In this document: one piece after another, positions 1 to 7,012 of the stretch
Position numbering within the stretch: the stretch's first letter is position 1
How the letters are laid out: each line of letters opens with the position of its first letter
Assembly: GCA_002354095.1 (NCBI GenBank)
Contig: DEKX01000028.1
Coordinates: 200,530 to 214,216, forward strand
DNA length: 13,687 nt
Direction of reading: 5' to 3'
DNA from: Prevotella sp. UBA2711
Lineage (GTDB): Bacteria; Bacteroidota; Bacteroidia; Bacteroidales; Bacteroidaceae
Notes under the pieces: generated by a model
The model's database searches: none
What the model was told of the DNA's origin: nothing
Seen by the model: only the letters and a program-made list of their open reading frames with translations
Position numbers and translations under genes: made by a program

Positions 1-22
1 TGGTTTTCTTCTCACTTAATCG

Positions 23-30
23 TACCTTTG
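23..30 (+). promoter_or_regulatory. Bacteroidetes -7 promoter box for the histidine kinase gene
   Basis: The octamer TACCTTTG matches the Bacteroidetes primary sigma -7 consensus TAnnTTTG. It lies 27 bases before the kinase ATG, so transcription would start near base 36-38 and give a leader of about 20 bases. A purine-rich GAGGAAG stretch just before the ATG could bind the ribosome. The -33 element would fall at or beyond the left edge and cannot be judged. Confidence 0.65.
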
Positions 31-57
31 TAATCGAACTAAAAACCTGAGGAAGAT

Positions 58-1989
58 ATGAGAAGATTTGCGTTTTGCATAGTAGCATTATTGGTTGTAT
101 CGAACTTCATGGGCTGCCAGCAGGAAGGGAAGGTGCAGCCGACAATGGCGACCAAGGACAGTGACGATTTTTACCAGAAGTTGGTTAATAAGGGTGTGGA
201 GTACTACCGAGCCTATAATGTCGATTCGTTTGCCGATTGCAACAAGCGCATTCACCAATATCTGATACGCAACAAGGGACGTAAGGACGAGAAATATCTA
301 CAGCTGAAGGCTCACTGGCTGAAGGCTGAGGGCGTGTATTATACGGCTCTTCTGGGCAGGCCCGATTCCGGTATCGTCTATACGGACAGTGCCATCCGAC
401 TGATGGAACGACTGCGGATGGACCCTGAACTGTGCGTCATCACCATGCTGAACAAGGGTAATTTCTACTCGCAGACAGGTCAGTTCGACCTCAGTGCCGA
501 TGCCTACTTGAGAGCGATGGCTGTGGCTGACTCGTTCGAGACGAGTGAGGACAGCCGGATTGCCATCAATCTGGGCATCAGTACGGTATATACTTATATG
601 GGTGACTTCACCAGCAGTGGGAAATGGTGGGCCAAGAGCAAGGCGCTGTTGCCCAAGATGAAGAAGCCCGACCAGTTTATATATTATAATAATGTGGGCA
701 ACGACTATTATCTGCAAGATAAGTATCGCGAAGCACTACCCTATTTCGAGAAAGCGGCATCGCTGGTGAAGGATGATCCTGACAAGACGTGGGACTATTA
801 TACAGCACGCACCAATATCGCAGAAATACTGATCAACCTAAAAGAGGCAAAGAAGGCTAAGCCTATTCTGCAAGAAGTGGATAGCTTCTTCCGTAAAGTG
901 GATTTCGGCATACTGCTCTACTACATCCGCACCTCAGAGATAGAACTGGCTACCTTAGAGGGCCGCCATTCGGACGCGACACAAATGGTCAGAGACAGCA
1001 AAACGCCAGCAGGTATGATTCCCGCTGCTGTGGTGATGCGGCTGAAAGCTGAGGAACAGGCTTGGCGTAAGGCTGGTAACATGCGGGAGGCTTACGAGGC
1101 TCATCGGCAATATCACCAACTGAACGACTCTATACAGTCGCAGAATCTGAAGATGCAGATGAATGCGAGAATGATGGAATACGAGCACGACAAGCGACTG
1201 CTGGAACAACAACAACGGATAGAACGCAGCGAAATGAACGAACTCCTGGCTTGGGCACTCTTTGTAGCGGCACTGCTGGCTGCCGTACTGCTCCTGGTAC
1301 TCTACCAGTGGCACCGCCGCCGTGGACGCATGAAGGAACTCGAACTCCGTCAGCAACTGATAGAAACCAGGCTCGGTAATGCCCGCAACCGCTTATCGCC
1401 CCACTTTATCTACAATGCACTGAACCACGAGATGCTGTCGCAGATGGAGGGACGACAGGTAGATTTCAACGCTCTGACACAACTGCTGCGCAGAGGATTG
1501 GCGATGGCCGACACACTGAAAACTTCGCTACAGGACGAACTGGCTTTTGTAGATTATTATGCCACCATCGAGGGACAACAGATAGGCGACGACTTCAGAT
1601 ACAGCAAAGAGATTGACGAGGGTATAGACATCAGTCAGGTGTCGCTGCCTGCGATGACCATTCAGATATTCGTGGAAAACGCCATCAAACATGGGCTCCG
1701 CCCGATGAAACCAGAAAACGGAGAAATGCGCCAACTGACAATTCACGTCAGCAGACAAGGGCAGGCCACACTGGTGGAGGTGACAGACAATGGACAGGGA
1801 CTGAAAAACGGACCAACGAGTCAGGCACAGACGGGCATGAAGGTGGTGCGCCAAACCATACAGATGCTGAACGAGCGAAATCAGGAGAAGATAGACTTTG
1901 GGGTGAACAATCTGACGGAGGAAGGAAAGAGAGGTTGCCGCTCGTGGATACTACTGCCAGACCATTTTGACTATCACGTAGGGAAATGA
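58..1989 (+). CDS. TPR-containing sensor histidine kinase, LytS-type (His_kinase/HATPase_c)
   Basis: Membrane sensor kinase of 643 residues, expected to phosphorylate the LytTR regulator encoded next. Residues 1-20 form a hydrophobic signal segment ending in a lipobox-like F-M-G-C, so Cys20 may be lipidated. Residues about 35-360 are helical with TPR-like repeats (for example around 205-240) and probably face the periplasm as the sensing part. A coiled stretch (365-395) leads into one membrane span at about 397-416, followed by an RRR stop-transfer cluster. The cytoplasmic part has the His_kinase box LSPHFIYNALN with the phospho-accepting His449, the N box VENAIKHG (Asn541) and the G1 box DNGQG (577-581). 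The G2 box reads QTGMKVV, where relatives usually have GTGLKV. The ATG follows the promoter and a purine-rich site. The signal it detects cannot be inferred. Confidence 0.9.
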   Translation: MRRFAFCIVALLVVSNFMGCQQEGKVQPTMATKDSDDFYQKLVNKGVEYYRAYNVDSFADCNKRIHQYLIRNKGRKDEKYLQLKAHWLKAEGVYYTALLGRPDSGIVYTDSAIRLMERLRMDPELCVITMLNKGNFYSQTGQFDLSADAYLRAMAVADSFETSEDSRIAINLGISTVYTYMGDFTSSGKWWAKSKALLPKMKKPDQFIYYNNVGNDYYLQDKYREALPYFEKAASLVKDDPDKTWDYYTARTNIAEILINLKEAKKAKPILQEVDSFFRKVDFGILLYYIRTSEIELATLEGRHSDATQMVRDSKTPAGMIPAAVVMRLKAEEQAWRKAGNMREAYEAHRQYHQLNDSIQSQNLKMQMNARMMEYEHDKRLLEQQQRIERSEMNELLAWALFVAALLAAVLLLVLYQWHRRRGRMKELELRQQLIETRLGNARNRLSPHFIYNALNHEMLSQMEGRQVDFNALTQLLRRGLAMADTLKTSLQDELAFVDYYATIEGQQIGDDFRYSKEIDEGIDISQVSLPAMTIQIFVENAIKHGLRPMKPENGEMRQLTIHVSRQGQATLVEVTDNGQGLKNGPTSQAQTGMKVVRQTIQMLNERNQEKIDFGVNNLTEEGKRGCRSWILLPDHFDYHVGK

Positions 1990-2117
1990 CTAATTTTTGC
2001 GATAAGAGGCTAAAAACATACACTAAAAGCACTTTTCAGTGCCATAAAAGGAATAACAGACCTCTGAACTGCCAACATCTTTTACAAAACAAATGGAGGT
2101 TTTTCGCTTTTTATTCG

Positions 2118-2125
2118 TAATTTTG
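2118..2125 (+). promoter_or_regulatory. Bacteroidetes -7 promoter box for the response regulator gene
   Basis: TAATTTTG fits TAnnTTTG and lies 18 bases before the regulator ATG, giving a very short leader. No convincing -33 TTG is seen at the usual spacing. The 154-base gap after the kinase stop together with this box suggests that the regulator can be transcribed independently of the kinase. The rest of the gap (1990-2117) shows only a weak, bulged hairpin near 2021-2041 and no clear terminator. Confidence 0.6.
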
Positions 2126-2143
2126 CACAAAACAACGTAATTC

Positions 2144-2902
2144 ATGTACAAGCAGAAGTTGGTCAGCGCATATATTATAGACGATAGCCGTGAAGCTATC
2201 GAGGTCTTGGCACGTATGCTGGAGAATAATTTCTCTGTAGAGGTGGTGGGCAAAGCCACCGATGCGGAAACTGCTGTCAATGAAGTGATTGACAAAGAGC
2301 CCGATATTATCTTCGTAGATGTGGAACTGCCGTCCATGTCAGGTCTCGACTTCTGTACGCTGATCAGGAGCGAAGTGAAGCCTGAAACGAAAGTCGTCTT
2401 CTACACAGGTCATGAGAAATACCTGTTAGACGCTATACGCAGAGAGGCTTTCGACTATCTGATGAAGCCGGCTACGGAACAGGAGCTGAGCCAGATTATG
2501 ACGCGTTACTATGAAAACAAACTGGCTGGTATTCCGCAAGCAACTCCTCGTGTCAACCAGCATCTGCCCATCATTCTGGTGGTGAATGCAAAAAGCGAAC
2601 ATCTCGCCAAGCAAATGCAGGACATCGCCTTCTTCCGATATAACAAGGACAGAAAATTGTGGGAAGTTATCTGCACCGACAAGAACTGCTATATACTGCG
2701 ACATCGCACTACATCAGACGTGATCCTCAACTATTCGCCAGACTTTGTACAAATACACAAAAGCTATATAGTGAATATCAACCACATCAAAAAGATACAG
2801 GACAGCACCTGTATTTTAGCAGAACCCCTCGAGGAAATAAAAGAATTGAAAATCAGCAAGAACTATCGCTCATCCCTAATGGATGCCTTTTATTCGATGT
2901 AA
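2144..2902 (+). CDS. LytTR-family response regulator
   Basis: Two-domain DNA-binding regulator of 252 residues. The receiver domain (about 5-125) carries the acidic pair Asp13/Asp14, the phospho-accepting Asp59 in IIFVDVELP, Thr88 and the conserved Lys108 in the MKPA motif. A linker (about 128-150) leads to a LytTR DNA-binding domain (about 155-248), recognised by FVQIHKSYIVNINHIKKI and the closing LKISKNYRSSLM. LytTR proteins bind direct repeats upstream of their targets as dimers. The upstream kinase is the natural partner: LytS-type His_kinase proteins and LytTR regulators form pairs across Bacteroidetes. No binding repeats were recognised in this window, so the regulon is unknown. The ATG lies directly behind its own -7 box. 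Confidence 0.93.
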   Translation: MYKQKLVSAYIIDDSREAIEVLARMLENNFSVEVVGKATDAETAVNEVIDKEPDIIFVDVELPSMSGLDFCTLIRSEVKPETKVVFYTGHEKYLLDAIRREAFDYLMKPATEQELSQIMTRYYENKLAGIPQATPRVNQHLPIILVVNAKSEHLAKQMQDIAFFRYNKDRKLWEVICTDKNCYILRHRTTSDVILNYSPDFVQIHKSYIVNINHIKKIQDSTCILAEPLEEIKELKISKNYRSSLMDAFYSM

Positions 2903-2904
2903 GA

Positions 2905-2939
2905 ATGGAAAGTTAAGCGTTGAATGTTGATAATTTAGA
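2905..2939 (+). repeat. Degenerate 7-base tandem repeat upstream of rbfA
   Basis: Immediately after the regulator stop codon the sequence reads in 7-base units: ATGGAAA, GTTAAGC, GTTGAAT, GTTGATA, ATTTAGA. The units share a (G/A)TTgAAt-like core. The third to fourth unit supplies the TTG of the probable rbfA -33 element. A second 7-base series follows the rbfA gene. Confidence 0.5.
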
Positions 2940-2957
2940 GTTTTTTTCGTAACTTTG
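2927..2957 (+). promoter_or_regulatory. Promoter of rbfA (-33 TTG and -7 TAACTTTG)
   Basis: TAACTTTG at 2950-2957 is a full match to TAnnTTTG. A TTG at 2927-2929 lies 20 bases before it, the spacing expected for the Bacteroidetes -33 element. This promoter decides the rbfA start: the in-frame TTG at 2955 lies inside the -7 box and cannot be in the transcript, whereas the ATG at 2979 gives a leader of about 15 bases. Confidence 0.75.
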
Positions 2958-2978
2958 CAGCGACAAAGATACGAAATT

Positions 2979-3314
2979 ATGCAAGAAACAAGACAGAATA
3001 AGATTTCACGACTGCTGCAGAAGGAACTGAGCGTTATCTTCCAAGAGCAGACTCGCAGCATGCATGGGGTGATGGTCAGCGTGACGAACGTGCGCATCAG
3101 TCCCGATTTGAGTATTTGCACGGCTCACTTGAGCATATTCCCATCTGAAAGAGGTGAGGAAATTCTGAACAATATTAATGCCAATGTAAAAGCCATACGA
3201 TATAATTTAGGTACGCGCGTGAGAAACCAACTGCGCATCATACCTGAACTGCGCTTCTTTATTGACGACAGTTTGGATTATATTGACCATATTGACGAAC
3301 TGCTGAAGAAGTGA
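2979..3314 (+). CDS. rbfA: Ribosome-binding factor A
   Basis: Small KH-fold protein of 111 residues that binds the 30S subunit and assists maturation of the 5' end of 16S rRNA, including cold adaptation. The opening (RQNKISRLLQKELSVIF) is the usual first helix. It is followed by the family signatures VTNVRISPDLSICTAHLSI and, near the end, RIIPELRFFIDDSLDY. The short length is normal for Bacteroidetes members. An in-frame TTG at 2955 would add eight residues but sits within the promoter, so the ATG at 2979 is preferred. The permease gene begins 10 bases after the stop and probably shares the transcript. Confidence 0.93.
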   Translation: MQETRQNKISRLLQKELSVIFQEQTRSMHGVMVSVTNVRISPDLSICTAHLSIFPSERGEEILNNINANVKAIRYNLGTRVRNQLRIIPELRFFIDDSLDYIDHIDELLKK

Positions 3315-3331
3315 AGAGTGAAGAATGAACT
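3304..3331 (+). repeat. 7-base repeat bridging rbfA stop and permease start
   Basis: Reading in sevens gives TGAAGAA, GTGAAGA, GTGAAGA, ATGAACT. The repeat contains the rbfA TGA stop (3312-3314) and the permease ATG (3325), and its GAAGA units may double as the weak ribosome-binding site. Confidence 0.4.
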
Positions 3332-4551
3332 TCCCATTTTACATCGCCCGTCGCTATCTGTTCTCTAAGAAGAGTACCAACGCTATTAATGTAATTAGCG
3401 GCATCTCCGTTGTGGGGGTTGCTGTGGCTACAATGGCATTGGTGGTGACCCTGAGTGTATTCAACGGTTTCCACGATATGGTGGCATCGCTGTTTACCCA
3501 ACTGGACCCTCAGATTAAAATCACACCTGTCAAGGGAAAGACGGTAGCTGCCGACAACCCGGTACTGACTAAAATACGCCAGTTACCTGAGGTGGACGTT
3601 GTATCTGAGGTCATGGAAGACCAGGCTTTGGCTGTATATGGTGAACGCCAGGCTATGATCAAATTGAAAGGCGTAGAGGATAACTATGATAAACTGACGC
3701 ACATCCGCGAGGTGTTGGAGGGTGACGGTGATTTTGAACTGCATGCTGCCGATATGAATTATGGTATTCTGGGGTTAGGCGTGGCATATCAGTTGGGGGT
3801 TGGCTATACCTTTGACCACCCACTTAAAATCTACGCGCCTCGCCGTGAAGGGCAGTTGAATATGGCTAACCTGCAAGAGGGTTTCGTGGAAGATGAGCTT
3901 TATTCGCCTGGGGCGCTCTTCAGCATCAAACAAGGGAAGTACGACAAGCACTATATCATTACATCTATTGCTTTCACACGACAGCTGTTCGACCAACAGG
4001 GTATGCTTTCTTCACTGGAACTGCGCCTGAAGCCGGGCAGTAATTTCGATAAGGTAAAAGCCACGATGCAGGAGATTGCCGGCAATGAGTTCGACGTGAA
4101 AGACCGCTTTGAACAGCAGGACAGTACGTTTCGCATCATGAAGATAGAAAAACTGATGGCCTACATCTTCCTGACCTTTATTCTGGTGATAGCCTGCTTC
4201 AACATCATAGGCAGTATATCAATGCTGATGATTGACAAGAAGAATGACGTGGTAACACTACGCAATCTGGGGGCTTCAGACAAGCAAATCATACGAATTT
4301 TCCTCTTTGAAGGCCGTATGATTTCCATCATTGGCGCCTTGATTGGTATTGCCATAGGACTGTTGCTTTGCTGGTTGCAACAGGAATACGGATTGGTAAG
4401 ACTGGGAAAAACGGAGGGTGCATTCATTATCGATTCCTACCCCGTCAGCGTACATCCTTGGGATATTGTGGCTATTTTACTGACCGTCATCGTGACTGGG
4501 TTCTTGAGCGTATGGTACCCCGTACGCTACTTTGCCAAGCGACTACTATGA
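3325..4551 (+). CDS. FtsX/LolC-E-type ABC transporter permease
   Basis: Inner-membrane permease of 408 residues from the LolC/LolE/MacB superfamily, which moves lipoproteins or other envelope substrates using an ATPase partner not encoded here. A first membrane span lies at about 22-46, after the typical amphipathic start FYIARRYLFSKKS. A large periplasmic MacB-like domain runs from about 50 to 270. Three further spans lie at about 278-300, 331-350 and 380-398. Between spans 2 and 3 the cytoplasmic loop DVVTLRNLGASDKQI is the coupling segment typical of FtsX-fold permeases. Four spans and this length match the LolC/E type. A role in sending lipoproteins to the outer membrane is plausible by family but not shown by the sequence. 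The gene is co-oriented with rbfA, and its stop is 5 bases from the murI stop on the other strand. Confidence 0.88.
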   Translation: MNFPFYIARRYLFSKKSTNAINVISGISVVGVAVATMALVVTLSVFNGFHDMVASLFTQLDPQIKITPVKGKTVAADNPVLTKIRQLPEVDVVSEVMEDQALAVYGERQAMIKLKGVEDNYDKLTHIREVLEGDGDFELHAADMNYGILGLGVAYQLGVGYTFDHPLKIYAPRREGQLNMANLQEGFVEDELYSPGALFSIKQGKYDKHYIITSIAFTRQLFDQQGMLSSLELRLKPGSNFDKVKATMQEIAGNEFDVKDRFEQQDSTFRIMKIEKLMAYIFLTFILVIACFNIIGSISMLMIDKKNDVVTLRNLGASDKQIIRIFLFEGRMISIIGALIGIAIGLLLCWLQQEYGLVRLGKTEGAFIIDSYPVSVHPWDIVAILLTVIVTGFLSVWYPVRYFAKRLL

Positions 4552-4556
4552 CCGCT

Positions 4557-5396
4557 TTACCTGTCAAGACTGACATTTTCCACCTCTACCTGTTCGTGTA
4601 GGAAGAGTTGGGCTTGTTCCTTGAATTTCTCTGGATTTTCTGTGGTGAGATAATGCACTTCACCACCTTGTGTGCAACGCTCCCTGATATCAGGATGGCG
4701 TTGGAAATATTTCTGTAGCGCCTCAGCTACATATTCGCCTTGTGAAACAATACGAATGCCTCGTGGAATATACTTATGAATCTTAGGCAACAATAGAGGA
4801 TAATGAGTGCAACCTAAGATAATGGTATCAATTTCTGAATCCATGCGCAGTAGCTGGTCAATGCGCTTCTTGACAAAATAATCGGCACCAGGTGAGTCGG
4901 CCTCGTTGTATTCCACCAAAGGAACCCAGAAAGGACAGGCAACACCGCTGACGTGGATATCAGGAAAGAACTTATGGATTTCAAGGTTGTAGCTCTCGCT
5001 CTTGATGGTTCCCTCGGTAGCGAAAATACCCACATGACGAGAATGGGTGAGCGAACCAATGACCTCAGCCGTAGGACGAATAATACCCAACACACGGCGC
5101 TGAGGATCGAGATTGGGCAAATCATTTTGCTGGATGGTGCGCAAAGCCTTAGCTGATGCCGTATTACAACCTAAGATAACAAGGTGGCAACCCATCTCGA
5201 AAAGGCGCACAACGGCTTGGCGAGTAAACTCATAAACCACATCGAAGGAACGGCCGCCATAAGGGGCACGGGCGTTATCGCCCAAGTAGAGATAATCATA
5301 CTGGGGCAATAACTGGCGGATACCATGCAGAATAGTCAATCCGCCATAACCGCTGTCGAAGATTCCTATCGGACCTGGTTTACTGGGTAGTGTCAT
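4557..5396 (-). CDS. murI: Glutamate racemase
   Basis: Cytoplasmic enzyme of 279 residues that converts L-glutamate to the D-glutamate needed for peptidoglycan stem peptides, without a cofactor. The N-terminal motif GIFDSGYGGL carries Asp14 and Ser15. The two catalytic cysteines are Cys77 in LGCNTAS and Cys196 in LGCTHYPLL, and the flanking GDNARAPYG is also conserved. The frame stays open upstream to 5456, but the ATG at 5396 puts the first motif at its normal distance from the N-terminus. That ATG shares one base with the stop codon of the preceding ompH gene (TAATG), suggesting translational coupling. It is the last gene of the envelope cluster. Confidence 0.95.
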   Translation of the reverse strand: MTLPSKPGPIGIFDSGYGGLTILHGIRQLLPQYDYLYLGDNARAPYGGRSFDVVYEFTRQAVVRLFEMGCHLVILGCNTASAKALRTIQQNDLPNLDPQRRVLGIIRPTAEVIGSLTHSRHVGIFATEGTIKSESYNLEIHKFFPDIHVSGVACPFWVPLVEYNEADSPGADYFVKKRIDQLLRMDSEIDTIILGCTHYPLLLPKIHKYIPRGIRIVSQGEYVAEALQKYFQRHPDIRERCTQGGEVHYLTTENPEKFKEQAQLFLHEQVEVENVSLDR

Positions 5397-5908
5397 TACT
5401 TCAATGCTGCGTTGACAGCGTCTGTTACATCCTCGCCCATGGTGATATTCAGCCAAGGAAGAGCATTCTGGTCGGTATTCACAATGAAAGCCAGGCCCTT
5501 ACTACTGCCCACACTTGCCAATGCACTGGCCAGACGATTCTTGAGAGGTAGTAAAGCCTTCTCGCGAGCCTCAGCTAACAAGCGCTGACCTTCCTTCTTG
5601 AAAGCGATATTCTTATCAAGCAACTCTTGAAGTTCGCTCTGACGCTTCTGGAGAATTGTCTGAGGGAAATCACGCTGACCGTCGAGGAACTCTTCATACT
5701 TCTTATTGAACTCATCCTCCACACGTTTCTGCTCAGCCGCATACTGGGCTTCCAAGTCCTTCATTCCCTGTTCGACAGTGGCATATTCAGGCATCGAAGT
5801 CAGTACGGCCTCGTAACTCAGAAAACCAAACTTCAGCACCGGTTCAGAGGTCTGAGCCGATGCTGAAAGAGAAATGACGGTTATTAAAAGCAATAAAAAC
5901 CGCTTCAT
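5396..5908 (-). CDS. OmpH/Skp-family periplasmic chaperone (third of three)
   Basis: Protein of 170 residues with a cleavable signal peptide (about 1-18, ending SLSASA). It is followed by a Skp-like body: a short strand region (KFGFLSYEAVLTSMPEY), a long charged alpha-helical coiled coil (about 45-125), then a return strand region (GLAFIVNTDQ). OmpH/Skp trimers hold unfolded outer-membrane proteins in the periplasm on the way to BamA. Relative to the two paralogs upstream, its helix is more acidic and the motif after the signal peptide is offset by an extra TSEPVL stretch. It starts 19 bases after the middle paralog and overlaps murI by one base. Confidence 0.88.
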   Translation of the reverse strand: MKRFLLLLITVISLSASAQTSEPVLKFGFLSYEAVLTSMPEYATVEQGMKDLEAQYAAEQKRVEDEFNKKYEEFLDGQRDFPQTILQKRQSELQELLDKNIAFKKEGQRLLAEAREKALLPLKNRLASALASVGSSKGLAFIVNTDQNALPWLNITMGEDVTDAVNAALK

Positions 5909-5927
5909 AACTTTAGTCTTTTATTGT

Positions 5928-6422
5928 TTATAAACCAAGCTTTTTCTTAACTTCTGCAGTAACATCAGTAGAGAGGGTTGAGCTGATATAAGGTACACCA
6001 CCAGCAATATCCATGATATAAACATAGCCGCCAGCCTGACCTACCTGCTTGATAGCATCGATGACCTTAGTCTGGATAGCCTGCATCTTTTCACTCTGCT
6101 CCTTAGCAAGAGCCTGCTGGTTGTCCTGATAAGTCTGCTGAATCTTCTGATACATATCCTGCAGTTCCTTCTCACGACGCTCCTTGATGTTAGCTGGCAG
6201 ATTTGCCTGCTCCTTTTCATAAGCCTCTGCCTTCTTCTGAAGTTCGTCCTGCATAGACTTCAAGTCAGCCTCGTAGGTCTTGGTAAGAGCCTCGATATCA
6301 GTGCGAGCTTTTGTAAATTCAGGCATAGCCTGGATAATCTCCTGGGCATTTACATGACCAAACTTCTGTGCGAATGCTGCCATAGGAGCCAGCATCAACA
6401 ACATAAAAAGTACTTTTTTCAT
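5928..6422 (-). CDS. OmpH/Skp-family periplasmic chaperone (second of three)
   Basis: Protein of 164 residues with a clear signal peptide (MKKVLFMLLMLAPMAAFA, cleaved before QKFGHV). The mature start KFGHVNAQEIIQAMPEF is the typical OmpH opening. A Lys/Glu/Gln-rich coiled coil occupies about 38-120, and the end GGYVYIMD followed by TAEVKKKLGL returns to the trimer body. Expected role: chaperoning unfolded outer-membrane proteins for BamA, encoded two genes upstream. Of the three paralogs it looks closest to the standard family pattern. Confidence 0.92.
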   Translation of the reverse strand: MKKVLFMLLMLAPMAAFAQKFGHVNAQEIIQAMPEFTKARTDIEALTKTYEADLKSMQDELQKKAEAYEKEQANLPANIKERREKELQDMYQKIQQTYQDNQQALAKEQSEKMQAIQTKVIDAIKQVGQAGGYVYIMDIAGGVPYISSTLSTDVTAEVKKKLGL

Positions 6423-6460
6423 TTTCTTTTGATTTAATTATTTTTTCGTTATTACGTTAT

Positions 6461-6474
6461 TTCGATGTTTCGAA
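6461..6474. repeat. Small inverted repeat directly after the first ompH stop
   Basis: TTCGA, TGTT, TCGAA forms a perfect 5-base-pair hairpin with a 4-base loop, next to the TAA of the upstream ompH gene. The 52-base gap it sits in is AT-rich and has no -7 box. A minor mRNA processing or stability element is possible; it is too short and lacks a T-run for a terminator. Confidence 0.3.
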
Positions 6475-6990
6475 TTAATTACTATAGCCTAATCTTGACA
6501 ACACCTCACTGGAAATATCCACCTTGGGCGAAGCAAAGATGATACCTGCATCACTGGCACGATCGAGAACCAACTGATAGCCACGCAGGTCGGCTATCTC
6601 ACTGACTGCTGTATAGATTTCTTCCTGAATAGGTGACATCAAGGCTGTGCGCTTCTTAAAGAGTTCTCCCTCAGGACCGAAATACTTCTTCTTGAGTTCA
6701 GCAGCCTCACGCTCCTTTTCCATGATAGCATCCTGGCGCGCTTTCTTCTGTTCCTGAGACAGGAACACCACTTCTTTCTGATAATCCTTATACATTGTCT
6801 GAGCTTCGGTTTGGAGGACATCAACCTCAGCCTGCCATTTCTTAGAAACCTGTGCCAACTGTTCATTGGCACGCTCGTAGGCAGGAATGTTCTTAAGGAT
6901 ATAGTCCATGTCAACCAATGCAAACTTCTGTGCCTGCATCGTCATTGTTGATGCACAAAGCACAATTAGCATGAGAACTTTTCTAATCAT
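6475..6990 (-). CDS. OmpH/Skp-family periplasmic chaperone (first of three)
   Basis: Protein of 171 residues, the first of three tandem OmpH-type genes and 22 bases behind bamA. The signal peptide spans about 1-20 (ending TMQA). The mature protein starts QKFALVDMDYILKNIPAYE, the OmpH opening. A charged coiled coil follows (about 40-125) and the closing RGYQLVLDRA resembles the Skp body strand. Residues 85-110 (KKARQDAIMEKEREAAELKK) are strongly helical. It should act with BamA as a periplasmic holdase. The 52-base gap that follows holds a small inverted repeat. Confidence 0.9.
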   Translation of the reverse strand: MIRKVLMLIVLCASTMTMQAQKFALVDMDYILKNIPAYERANEQLAQVSKKWQAEVDVLQTEAQTMYKDYQKEVVFLSQEQKKARQDAIMEKEREAAELKKKYFGPEGELFKKRTALMSPIQEEIYTAVSEIADLRGYQLVLDRASDAGIIFASPKVDISSEVLSRLGYSN

Positions 6991-7012
6991 AATTACTAAT
7001 GTTTTATATAAA

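Noticed and set aside
2021..2042. Hairpin after the histidine kinase gene as a terminator
   Set aside because: The stem is either 5 base pairs (GCACT/AGTGC) or bulged, with no T-run after it on the plus strand.
2093..2140. 15-codon frame (ATGGAGGTT...) before the response regulator as a leader peptide
   Set aside because: It contains the -7 box itself, so the proposed transcript would start after its ATG.
2955..2978. TTG start adding eight residues to RbfA
   Set aside because: The TTG lies inside the -7 box TAACTTTG, so it would not be in the transcript; the ATG at 2979 fits the family start.
5397..5456. Longer N-terminus for glutamate racemase
   Set aside because: The extra 20 residues are Arg/Cys/His-rich, overlap the ompH coding sequence and move the DSGYGG motif away from its usual position.
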